From Candidatus Stoquefichus sp. SB1 (GTDB taxonomy: Bacteria > Bacillota_I > Bacilli_A > Erysipelotrichales > Coprobacillaceae), in contig NZ_LN852695.1 in assembly GCF_001244545.1 (NCBI RefSeq), forward strand, positions 372,001-436,000: 64,000 nucleotides of DNA, given 5' to 3'. A model generated the notes under the pieces. That model had not been told where the DNA came from, ran no database searches, and saw only the letters and a program-made list of their open reading frames with translations. The translations under genes were made by a program, and so were the position numbers. This document shows positions 56,438 through 64,000 of this stretch, in pieces; positions within the stretch are counted from its first letter, which is position 1; every line of letters starts with the position of its first letter.

Positions 56438-57721
56438 ATGCAAAAAATGATGGAAAAAATGGAGTCAGTATTGGCACCACTTGCTACTAAGATTGGTAGC
56501 AACAAAATTTTAAAAGCTATTTCAACTGCTTTTAATCTTATTATGCCTGTGATTATTCTAGGCGCTATTTTCACACTTTTAAGTACCTTATCAATTGGTG
56601 GTTATCAGGATTTCTTAGCGAGTTCAGGAATTGGTCAAGTTCTCGCATTAGTTGGTCGTTTTACAACGGATATGTTAGCTGTCTATGTTGCATTTACTGC
56701 AGCTTATGCTTTTGTTAGAAATGAGGGAATGAATGCAGATGCAGTTCCAGCGGGATTGTTATCTATATTGGCATTCTTTATTATGACACCCTTAGCAAAC
56801 ATTGTTGTTAATGAAACACCAACAACTTTTATTAGTTTTGATTATTTAGGATCAAAAGGTTTATTTACCGCATTAATTGTTGGTGTTTTGGTTGGTTTTA
56901 TTTATACTTTTGTTGTGAATCGTGGCTGGGTGATTAAAATGCCAGAAGGTGTTCCACCAACAGTGGCTAAATCTTTTAGTGCATTAATTCCAGGGTTTGT
57001 TGTAACTGCTATCTTTTTAATTATTAATGGTGCTTTTGCAGCAATGGTTGGACAAACGTTTAGTGAATGGTTCTATGGTATTATTGCTGCACCGTTATCA
57101 GCTTTATCTGGAAGTCTTGTTACTTTTATGATTTTAATGTTGCTGGCATCTGTTTTCTGGTTTTTTGGTATTCATGGTGGGCAAGTGACAATACCATTTT
57201 TAATGATGATATTTATGCAGGCAGGTGTTGAAAATCAGACGGCTTTCGCATCTGGAGGAGAAATGCAAAATATTATCACAGTTGGGTTATTATTTTTCTT
57301 AATGTTAGGTGGAATTGGACATACCATTGGATTATCAATTGATATGTTATTCGCTAAAAGTAATCGTTATAAGACTTTGGGAAAGTTGGCGATTTTACCA
57401 TCTTGTTGTGGTATTAATGAACCAATTGTCTTTGGATTGCCAATAATTTTAAATCCAATTATGGCTTTACCTTATTTCATAGTTCCGCAGATTAATATTT
57501 TAATTACTTATTTTGCAATGAACAGTGGACTTGTTTCATTACCAAGAATTGCTATGGGAGCGGGAGGAACACCTATCTTATTAGATGGATGGCTAATCTG
57601 TGGTTTATCAGGAGTTGTTTTAGAGATTATCTTGATTGCACTTTCAGCATTATTATATTATCCTTTCTTTAAAATGCAGGATAATCTTGCAGTGAAAGAA
57701 GAACAGGCACTTGACTCATAG
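56438..57721 (+). CDS. PTS EIIC, lactose/cellobiose (chitobiose-type) permease
   Basis: A 428-aa permease with about ten membrane segments. Family marks are MESVLAPLATKIGSNKILKA, MPEGVPPTVAKSFSALIPG, WFFGIHGGQVTIPFL and CGINEPIVFGLPIILNP. Start at 56438 after AAAGGGG. Flanked by EIIA and, after the regulator, EIIB and a ChbG-type deacetylase, which suggests chitobiose or another N-acetylated beta-glycoside as substrate; that assignment is inference. Confidence 0.92.
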   Translation: MQKMMEKMESVLAPLATKIGSNKILKAISTAFNLIMPVIILGAIFTLLSTLSIGGYQDFLASSGIGQVLALVGRFTTDMLAVYVAFTAAYAFVRNEGMNADAVPAGLLSILAFFIMTPLANIVVNETPTTFISFDYLGSKGLFTALIVGVLVGFIYTFVVNRGWVIKMPEGVPPTVAKSFSALIPGFVVTAIFLIINGAFAAMVGQTFSEWFYGIIAAPLSALSGSLVTFMILMLLASVFWFFGIHGGQVTIPFLMMIFMQAGVENQTAFASGGEMQNIITVGLLFFLMLGGIGHTIGLSIDMLFAKSNRYKTLGKLAILPSCCGINEPIVFGLPIILNPIMALPYFIVPQINILITYFAMNSGLVSLPRIAMGAGGTPILLDGWLICGLSGVVLEIILIALSALLYYPFFKMQDNLAVKEEQALDS

Positions 57722-57795
57722 TCATTATAGGCTGATATTCAGCCTTTTTAACCTATATCAAAAGTGTTAAAATAGAATTATGGAGGTGCATGCTT

Positions 57796-59631
57796 ATGGA
57801 TAAAAATCAAAAAGCCATACTTATGGAATTGATGAATCATGAGACAATGTCTGGCAATGATTTGTCTCATTTTATTCAAATGAGCACCAGAACAGTCCGT
57901 ACAATTATTAAAACAATTAATGAAGATATTGTAGGTGCAAAGATTATATCAGGAACATTTGGCTATAAACTGAGTATTGATGATCCAGAGATCTTTTTAC
58001 AGTATCTCCAACAAGACAATGTTACACAAGATGCACAATCACGTTTTGATTATTTGTTTCAAAGATTTATTGATAATCAAAATTATATAAAAATAGATGA
58101 TTTATGTGAAGAATTGTATCTATCAAGAACACAATTAAAACAATCATTAAAAGAACTAAGAAGTTATTTCAATGATTATGATTTGATTATTGAAACCAAA
58201 CCACATTATGGAATGTATCTAAATGGAACAGAATTAAATAAAAGACGAGCAATTGCTCATTTTCAACAATATCAAAAAGATTTAGCTATTTATCAACAAA
58301 TTAAAAAAATCATCATGTCATGCATTGCTAATGCTGATTATGTGATTAGTGATGATAATTTAGATAATCTTGTTTCCCATCTCTATATTGCTTATATGCG
58401 TGTTTGTCAACATGAATATGCTCTATTAGATCATGCCTGGCTTGAATCTATTCAAAGTGAAAAAGAGTATGAACTTGCAAGTGCCATCATGTCTTTAATG
58501 AGCCAAATATTAAATATGGAATATCGTGAAGAAGAAGTTGCCTATTTAACGATGCATCTTTGTGGTAAAAATTGTAAACAACAGACACATCTTTATATTG
58601 ATCAAACAATTTTAACATTGGTAAATCATATTTTACAGGTATTAGAAAACGAGTCACATATTGCTTTTACATCTGATCTTAATCTCCAATTGGCTTTATC
58701 ACTTCATATTATTCCACTGATGAAGAGAATTCAATATTCAACATATATGAATAATCCCTTATTACAGGATATAAAAAGAAACTTAATTGTGGCTTATGAA
58801 TTAGCAATTAAAGTAGGAGAAATAATAAATAGTCAATATCATTGTTTTCTACCAGAAGATGAAATTGCTTATTTTGCATTACATATTAATCTATCATTAG
58901 AACAAAAGAAAACCAATATTCATCAAAAGAACATCTTATTAATATGTTCAAGTGGTGTGGGAAGTGCACGTTTATTAGAATATTTTTTTAGAGAAAATTT
59001 CAGTCGTTACATTCAGCATTTAAAAGTCTGTTCATTACATGAACTCTCAATTCAGGATATTTCCTCATATGATTGTATTTTCACAACAGTTCCCATTAGC
59101 CAAACTTTAGATATTCCAATATTTATGATTAGTCATCTCATGAATACAAAAGATACTATTCATATTACACACAATCTCCAAAATCTTAATCGTCCAGATA
59201 TTATGCAATATTTTCCACCACAATTGTTTTTTACATATGAAAGTTTTGCAACTAAAGAAGAGGCTATTCATGAAATTATTCAACAATGTCGCCATGACTA
59301 TGACTTACCAGATTCATTTGAAGAACTTGTTTTAGAAAGAGAACAACTAGCCACAACAGAATTCAATGATTTAGTAGCATTCCCACACTCACATAAACCC
59401 GTTTCTTCATCAACATTTGTATCAGTCACTATACTGAAAAAACCATTACTTTGGAAAAATCATAAAATTAGAATCATCTTATTATCTTCAATAGAAAATA
59501 ATAAGATGAAAGATTTAGATGATTTTTATGAAGTGATTTCAACAATCATGAGTGATCAATCCTTGCAATGGCAATTACTCAATCAGCCAACATATGAGAC
59601 TCTAAAAAGCATCATAGAAAGGTTGGTGTGA
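57796..59631 (+). CDS. PRD-containing PTS regulator (LicR/MtlR type)
   Basis: A 611-aa activator with domains in order: HTH (5-60), a second Mga-like HTH (70-150), PRD1 (about 165-265) and PRD2 (about 270-375), each with phosphorylatable histidines (YLTMHLCG, ALSLHIIP, FALHINLSL). An EIIB-like domain (LLICSSGVGSARL, with its cysteine) and a fructose-type EIIA domain (VAFPHSHKP, with its histidine) follow. Such proteins activate a PTS operon when the sugar is present and HPr is available. The ATG at 57796 is chosen by the GGAGGTG seven bases upstream. It lies between EIIC and EIIB genes and should control this cluster. Confidence 0.92.
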   Translation: MDKNQKAILMELMNHETMSGNDLSHFIQMSTRTVRTIIKTINEDIVGAKIISGTFGYKLSIDDPEIFLQYLQQDNVTQDAQSRFDYLFQRFIDNQNYIKIDDLCEELYLSRTQLKQSLKELRSYFNDYDLIIETKPHYGMYLNGTELNKRRAIAHFQQYQKDLAIYQQIKKIIMSCIANADYVISDDNLDNLVSHLYIAYMRVCQHEYALLDHAWLESIQSEKEYELASAIMSLMSQILNMEYREEEVAYLTMHLCGKNCKQQTHLYIDQTILTLVNHILQVLENESHIAFTSDLNLQLALSLHIIPLMKRIQYSTYMNNPLLQDIKRNLIVAYELAIKVGEIINSQYHCFLPEDEIAYFALHINLSLEQKKTNIHQKNILLICSSGVGSARLLEYFFRENFSRYIQHLKVCSLHELSIQDISSYDCIFTTVPISQTLDIPIFMISHLMNTKDTIHITHNLQNLNRPDIMQYFPPQLFFTYESFATKEEAIHEIIQQCRHDYDLPDSFEELVLEREQLATTEFNDLVAFPHSHKPVSSSTFVSVTILKKPLLWKNHKIRIILLSSIENNKMKDLDDFYEVISTIMSDQSLQWQLLNQPTYETLKSIIERLV

Positions 59632-60275
59632 TGATGAAAAATATCTTATTGGTCTGTGGTGCGGGTATGTCAACAAGTCTAATGGTGAAAAAGATGCAGG
59701 AAGCTGATTTCAATCATCAGTACCATATTCAATGTAGTGATACTGTAAGTGCCCAGCTGACTATTATGAAAAGTGATATCTTCTTATTAGCTCCTCATAT
59801 TAGTTATATGAAAGACGAGTTTTTGCCATTATGTCAAAAACAGCATATTCCTTTTATGGTGATTGATTCATTGGACTATACCAAAATGGATGGTTATAGT
59901 GTTCTTGAAAAAGTAACAAATATTTTTAATCAATATGAAAAGACACATGCCTTTCGAATTATTTTACTGCATTCTAGTGGAGGCACAATGTCTGATTTAT
60001 TGGTTATGGATATGAATAAGAAGAAAAATGAAGCAGAAAAAGAGTGGATTATTGAATCGAAAGATATTGAAAGATTTGAAGATTATGAAAATGTAGATGT
60101 TATTTTATTGGCTCCACAGATATGTTATGAGAAAAATATGATTCAAAAAAAATTAAGTCGTACTGATACGATTTTAGATATTCCATCAAGGAATTTATAT
60201 GGAACTTTTGATGGAAGAAAGATATTAAATTATATACATCAAATATTAAAAGAAAGAGGGTTTGAAAAGATATGA
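59631..60275 (+). CDS. Tandem PTS EIIB protein with a second, degenerate EIIB domain
   Basis: A 214-aa protein, twice the normal EIIB length. The first half is a cellobiose-type EIIB with phospho-cysteine C9 in LLVCGAGMSTSLMV and the closing IFLLAPHISYM pattern. The second half (about 107-212) repeats the fold, with RIILLHSSGGTMSDLLV and VILLAPQICYE, but its active-site cysteine is replaced by a His-Ser-Ser segment. Only the first half should carry phosphate; the second may be structural or regulatory. The start at ATG 59631 shares one base with the stop of the regulator gene, with AAAGG upstream. Confidence 0.85.
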   Translation: MMKNILLVCGAGMSTSLMVKKMQEADFNHQYHIQCSDTVSAQLTIMKSDIFLLAPHISYMKDEFLPLCQKQHIPFMVIDSLDYTKMDGYSVLEKVTNIFNQYEKTHAFRIILLHSSGGTMSDLLVMDMNKKKNEAEKEWIIESKDIERFEDYENVDVILLAPQICYEKNMIQKKLSRTDTILDIPSRNLYGTFDGRKILNYIHQILKERGFEKI

Positions 60276-61027
60276 AATTAATTATGCGTGCTGATGATCT
60301 TGGATTTAGTGAAGCAGTGAATTATGGAATTTTAAAATCAATTGTTGATGGGGTAATTACCAGTACTGGAATGATGCCAAATATGGAAAGTGCTAAACAT
60401 GGATATGAACTGGTTAAAAATTTAGATATTGCATTAGGGCAACATACAAATATTTGTGTTGGGAAACCACTTAGTGATCCCGCTCTTATTCCTTCATTAG
60501 TTCAAAAAAATGGTGAATTTTGTTCCAGTAAAGAAATACGAGCAAGAAAGGAAGATAGTATTGTTGTTGAGGAAGCGGAAATAGAAATAGAAGCACAACT
60601 GCAAAGATTTATTGAGATAACTGGTAGAAAGCCAGATTATTTTGAAGGACATGCAGTGTTTTCTGAGAACTTTTTTAAAGCTTTAAAGAATGTTGCTGAT
60701 AAACATGGTTTATTTTTCTGTAATCCTTCTATTGATAAAGAATGGGAAAAAGAAAATCATCTTTATGGTTTACCATTTTTCAAGTTGGATAGTGATGGTT
60801 TATATGATCCAAAGGAATATATGCAAGACAATTTTCAATTGATTAAGGAGAATGAATGTAGTGTCGCTATTTTTCATCCAGGGTATTTAGATCAATATAT
60901 TTTGACACATTCCTCTTTTACAAAAATTAGAGCAATGGAATGTGATTTCTTATGTAGTGAATGGTTAAAACAGTGGATTTGTGATCATCAAATTGAACTT
61001 GTTAACTTTAAAAATTATCAAAAATAG
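60272..61027 (+). CDS. ChbG/YdjC-type carbohydrate deacetylase
   Basis: A 251-aa metal-dependent deacetylase that removes an acetyl group from chito-oligosaccharides in the E. coli chitobiose pathway. Metal and catalytic residues are visible in MRADDLGFSE, LGQHTNICVG, FEGHAVFSE and IFHPGYLD. It overlaps the EIIB gene by 4 bp and closes the PTS cluster, supporting a chitobiose-like substrate. No phospho-glycosidase lies here, so hydrolysis must be done by a gene elsewhere, possibly one of the GH1 enzymes. Confidence 0.9.
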   Translation: MKLIMRADDLGFSEAVNYGILKSIVDGVITSTGMMPNMESAKHGYELVKNLDIALGQHTNICVGKPLSDPALIPSLVQKNGEFCSSKEIRARKEDSIVVEEAEIEIEAQLQRFIEITGRKPDYFEGHAVFSENFFKALKNVADKHGLFFCNPSIDKEWEKENHLYGLPFFKLDSDGLYDPKEYMQDNFQLIKENECSVAIFHPGYLDQYILTHSSFTKIRAMECDFLCSEWLKQWICDHQIELVNFKNYQK

Positions 61028-61035
61028 TAGATATG

Positions 61036-61074
61036 AGAGCAACTTTTGATTGAAGTTGCTCTTTAATTTTTTTT
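61036..61074 (+). terminator. Terminator after PTS/ChbG cluster
   Basis: A 10-bp stem AGAGCAACTT / AAGTTGCTCT, then AT-rich sequence with T8. Confidence 0.9.
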
Positions 61075-61151
61075 AACATCAATGGTTTTTCTTTCCAGTT
61101 ATCAGAATATTGAATATAATAAAGATAGGAGTTATGAAATGAGGAATTGTT

Positions 61152-62018
61152 ATGTATGCATTAGAAAGTATCGATCAAGAATTAAAAGAAATTATTAATC
61201 GCTTTGAATTATTTGATAATTATCGTTTAGTTGATTATAAATCATATGAAGTTTATGATTATCAAAAAGGAGAATTTGTTAAAAATAATCAATATTGCTA
61301 TGAAATATGGAATCGTGGTGGTCCATGTGAAAACTGTACTTCACGTCAGGCTGGGATCAATCAATGCGAAATGTTTAAATTAGAGTTTTTAGATGGGAAA
61401 TTATATTTAATTATTTCTTATCCTATTCAGATATCATCAAGGAATTTTATATTAGAACTGATAAAGGATGTCACACAAAGTTTAACAATAAGAAGTATAG
61501 ATGAAGGTGGTAAAAAAATTGCTGAACTGATTAATAGTTTAAATGATTATGTCATTCATGATACATTTACAGGTCTTTATAATAAAAAATATGCAATCCA
61601 GGAAATAGATAAAAAACTAAGTTTGCAAAAGAAGCTGACACTGGCAATGATAGATTTAGATCAGTTTAAAAATATTAATGATACATATGGACATGTTAAA
61701 GGTGATGAAGTCATCTTATATTTAGCTGATATATTAAAAAAATATTTAGTCAATACACATGTTTTGGCAAGTCGTATTGGTGGCGATGAATTTATGATTG
61801 TTTTAGATGATGTAAGTGAACATGATGTACTGATTATTTGTCATGAAATAAAAGAAGCTGTTTTAAAACATCCATTTTATAAAAGTAATCAGAAATTTTA
61901 TGTTGATATTAGTATTGGAATTGCCTATAGTCAAGATGGTGATACAGCCATGACACTTATAGATAAAGCAGATGTGGCAATGTATAAAATAAAAAGACAA
62001 AAAGCGAGTCAAAAATAA
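61152..62018 (+). CDS. Cys-PAS / GGDEF diguanylate cyclase
   Basis: A 288-aa soluble protein. The N-terminal 100 residues are PAS-like and contain C49-x9-C59-x2-C62, the same arrangement as in the cyclase at 7518, suggesting a metal, redox or iron-sulfur centre. The GGDEF domain (about 135-285) has the intact SRIGGDEF with GGDEF at 210-214 and the DLDQFKNINDTYGH signature. No RxxD I-site is seen. It should make c-di-GMP. It ends 39 bp before the solute-binding lipoprotein gene and may be co-transcribed with it. Confidence 0.88.
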   Translation: MYALESIDQELKEIINRFELFDNYRLVDYKSYEVYDYQKGEFVKNNQYCYEIWNRGGPCENCTSRQAGINQCEMFKLEFLDGKLYLIISYPIQISSRNFILELIKDVTQSLTIRSIDEGGKKIAELINSLNDYVIHDTFTGLYNKKYAIQEIDKKLSLQKKLTLAMIDLDQFKNINDTYGHVKGDEVILYLADILKKYLVNTHVLASRIGGDEFMIVLDDVSEHDVLIICHEIKEAVLKHPFYKSNQKFYVDISIGIAYSQDGDTAMTLIDKADVAMYKIKRQKASQK

Positions 62019-62057
62019 GAATGAATATGTTAAAAGATAATAATGGAGATGATTTTT

Positions 62058-63338
62058 ATGAAAAAGATACCTGGTGTTATCAGTGTTCTCATATTTTGCT
62101 TGCTCATCACAGCATGTCAGAGTCAAGAAGCCAAGCGTCAGGTTTTTACCGAGCCACAATATGATTGGGGGAAAATAAGTGGTGAAACTTTAACTGTTTG
62201 GGGAAGTGCACCTGATTTAGAGAGAACATATATTCAAAAAGCATTTCAACGTTATGAAGAATTAACTCATAATCAATTGGAAGTAGTTCAATATTCTAAA
62301 GATGAAATTGTTGAAAAAATGACAACAGCATTAAATCAGGGCGAGGCACCAGATATATTTGTGAGTTATGGTGGAACAAATATTGATGTCTATAATCCAG
62401 ATGATAATTTTTATGATTTTTCTCAGGCAAAATGGATCAATGATTTAACAGATACATCTATTAATCAAACAGTATATCATGGAAAAATTATTGGACTTCC
62501 TCATTGGGAAGCATCTGTTTCAGGAACGCTTTATAATAAAGATATTTTTAAAAAATACAATATTGAAGTTCCTAAAACACAGGAAGAGTTTATGTCAGTT
62601 TGTGAGGAACTGTTATCTCATGGCATAACACCTCTGTATATGCCGGCTAAAGAAATATCTATGCTTTTATACCAATTTCCATTAGATAGTATAGTTGAAG
62701 ATAGTGATATTTTAAATCAATTGAACCAATTTGAAATTGGTTATGAGGATATTCCTGAAATGCTAAAAATTGTTGAGTGGTATAAAGAGATGGCAACCAA
62801 AGGATATTTTGGTGATCATTATCTTGAAGATGATTGGAATGGCATGAGTCCAGCTTTAGAAAGTCAAAAATATGCAATGTTATTATGTTGGGATACATGG
62901 TTATATACTGATTTTAAAGGAGATGCATCACAATTTGGATTAATGCCAGCATTTCTAGGGGTTCCTTATAATGGAACTTTTGAAGGACCTAATTTAAATT
63001 TATTTATGGTTAATAAAAAGAGTAAAAAATTAGATGTAGCTTTAGATTTTATTACTTTTTTAGCAGATCCATATAACTATAATGTGGCTTTTGAAAATAT
63101 TCCTACAGCTTCAGTTTTTAAAAATCAAGTTGGAAGTATCACCACTTATCAATATTTAGAAAACGAACGTTTAATTGAAAAAAACTATCGTGATTCTATA
63201 GCGTGGCTAAGAATTAAAGAATTTTCACAAATGGATGCAATATGTATATATGAATATATTCATCCAGATAGCCAAATGAGTGCAAAAGAGTGTTTAGAAA
63301 AGATGACTGCACTACGAAAATCAAGAATAAATCAATAA
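62058..63338 (+). CDS. Second sugar-type solute-binding lipoprotein
   Basis: A 426-aa family 1 solute-binding protein. The lipobox LITAC puts the lipidated cysteine at about residue 20. The mature part has LTVWGSAPDLERTYIQKAF, PDIFVSYGGTNIDVY and the C-terminal LDVALDFITFLADPYNY typical of sugar-binding proteins. No transport genes are near. A membrane protein with a Cache-like sensor follows after 19 bp, and a diguanylate cyclase precedes it: the same arrangement as at 52474-55962. Start at 62058, nine bases after GGAG. Confidence 0.88.
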   Translation: MKKIPGVISVLIFCLLITACQSQEAKRQVFTEPQYDWGKISGETLTVWGSAPDLERTYIQKAFQRYEELTHNQLEVVQYSKDEIVEKMTTALNQGEAPDIFVSYGGTNIDVYNPDDNFYDFSQAKWINDLTDTSINQTVYHGKIIGLPHWEASVSGTLYNKDIFKKYNIEVPKTQEEFMSVCEELLSHGITPLYMPAKEISMLLYQFPLDSIVEDSDILNQLNQFEIGYEDIPEMLKIVEWYKEMATKGYFGDHYLEDDWNGMSPALESQKYAMLLCWDTWLYTDFKGDASQFGLMPAFLGVPYNGTFEGPNLNLFMVNKKSKKLDVALDFITFLADPYNYNVAFENIPTASVFKNQVGSITTYQYLENERLIEKNYRDSIAWLRIKEFSQMDAICIYEYIHPDSQMSAKECLEKMTALRKSRINQ

Positions 63339-63357
63339 GAAAATTGGAGGTCTTGTC

Positions 63358-64000
63358 ATGAAAAAAATAAAAAAGAATATTCATGAACATCTTCAAATAT
63401 GGATTATTTGTGTTGTTTCTATTGTTTTTATAGGGATTTTTGTGTGGATTTCATTTATGTATATACATAAATTTGATGAAACATTAATAGAAGAGAATAA
63501 AGCCCATTTATCAGAAATTGCTAATCATATTACAATTTATACAGAAGCAGCAATAGAAAACACAAAAAATTCTTTACAGGATGCTGCAAATTCATTATTG
63601 GTTATTCCAGAAAATAAAAAATTAGATTATCTAAATAGTATTGCGAAAAGACAAAAATTTGCATATATAGGATATGCTTATAAGAATGGTGATTTTTATG
63701 CAACTGAATCAACACAAAGTGGTTATATCAAAAATGAATCTTATTTTCAAAAAGCACTTTTAGGTCAAACATCAATCAGTGATTTAGAACATAAAATCTT
63801 TTATGACCATGTTGTTTCAGGAATAATACTGACAGTTCCATTATTTGATGAAAATAGGGAACCTACAGGTGCTATATCAGCGATGATAGATTCCGCCCAA
63901 CTTGATGATGCTTTAGAGGTGGAAAGTTTTCAAGGTGAAGGTTACTCTTATATTATAGATCAAAAGGGAGATTTGATTTTACATAATAAAAGTATGGATT
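63358..64000 (+). CDS. Membrane protein with Cache-like sensor (3' end outside window)
   Basis: Only the first 214 residues are visible. A basic start (MKKIKKNIHEH) is followed by a membrane helix (about 14-37) and an extracellular double-Cache-like sensor with YFQKALLGQTSISD and VPLFDENREPTGAISAMIDSAQL, near residue 160. The rest runs past the window, so the output domain (GGDEF, EAL, chemoreceptor or kinase) is not known. The start follows GGAGGTCTTGTC. It is paired with the preceding solute-binding lipoprotein, like the receptor at 53746. Confidence 0.85.
   Translation, partial: MKKIKKNIHEHLQIWIICVVSIVFIGIFVWISFMYIHKFDETLIEENKAHLSEIANHITIYTEAAIENTKNSLQDAANSLLVIPENKKLDYLNSIAKRQKFAYIGYAYKNGDFYATESTQSGYIKNESYFQKALLGQTSISDLEHKIFYDHVVSGIILTVPLFDENREPTGAISAMIDSAQLDDALEVESFQGEGYSYIIDQKGDLILHNKSMD

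Overview
The window is a very AT-rich chromosomal segment from a low-GC Gram-positive anaerobe. Strong AGGAGG-type ribosome sites, short operons, many cellobiose-class PTS genes, lipobox lipoproteins, BspA-like surface proteins and a CheC/CheD chemotaxis set suggest a motile gut Bacillota of the Erysipelotrichales/Coprobacillaceae kind. That placement is inferred from gene content only. I see no rRNA, tRNA, CRISPR array, insertion sequence or site-specific recombinase. No stretch longer than 300 bases lacks a gene.

Layout. 1-5845: the end of a chemoreceptor gene, then cheY, cheC, cheD, a response-regulator diguanylate cyclase, cheA and cheW. 5858-12036: HAD phosphatase, TetR regulator, PilJ/GAF/GGDEF protein, and a metallo-hydrolase, histidine-phosphatase and aldo/keto reductase operon. 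12135-18546: beta-glucoside region (PTS EIIC, two GH1 6-phospho-beta-glucosidases, ROK kinase, AraC regulator). 18646-22538: flavodoxin-like lipoprotein, Crp/Fnr regulator, YdcZ-type half transporters, variant peptide deformylase and variant NRAMP transporter. 22590-25266: RpiR regulator, a stand-alone RarA C-terminal-like protein and a second EIIC. 25274-36563: housekeeping and accessory genes (UDG-like, murB, SRAP, Bcp, two HADs, Rpn-type nuclease, YkvA, PHP phosphatase, two flavodoxin-fold proteins, MerR plus serine hydrolase).

36565-44731 is the most striking part. Two large surface-protein genes (1920 and 616 aa) each follow a nearly identical leader: a direct repeat of about 86 bp, then a 109-bp segment bounded by the inverted repeat GTACACATTA/TAATGTGTAC. 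The two 109-bp segments match at 103 of 109 positions only when one is reverse-complemented, so they sit in opposite orientations. In the first copy a hairpin with a T7 tract faces the gene; in the second it faces away. This is the signature of a phase-variation switch based on an invertible terminator, like the Clostridioides difficile cwpV switch, here duplicated and apparently caught with one copy OFF and one ON.

44812-64000: DUF554 protein, SAP-domain protein, Gfo/Idh/MocA oxidoreductase, a TetR regulator with two matching operators and a membrane-protein pair, HAD phosphatase, EAL proteins, esterase, and a chitobiose-type PTS cluster (EIIA, EIIC, PRD regulator, tandem EIIB, ChbG deacetylase). 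Twice (52474-55962 and 62058-64000) an orphan sugar-type solute-binding lipoprotein immediately precedes a membrane protein with an extracellular Cache-like sensor. The first of these sensors carries an EAL output, suggesting sugar sensing feeding c-di-GMP. At least five proteins with GGDEF and/or EAL domains are present, so c-di-GMP, chemotaxis and variable surface proteins may be physiologically linked.
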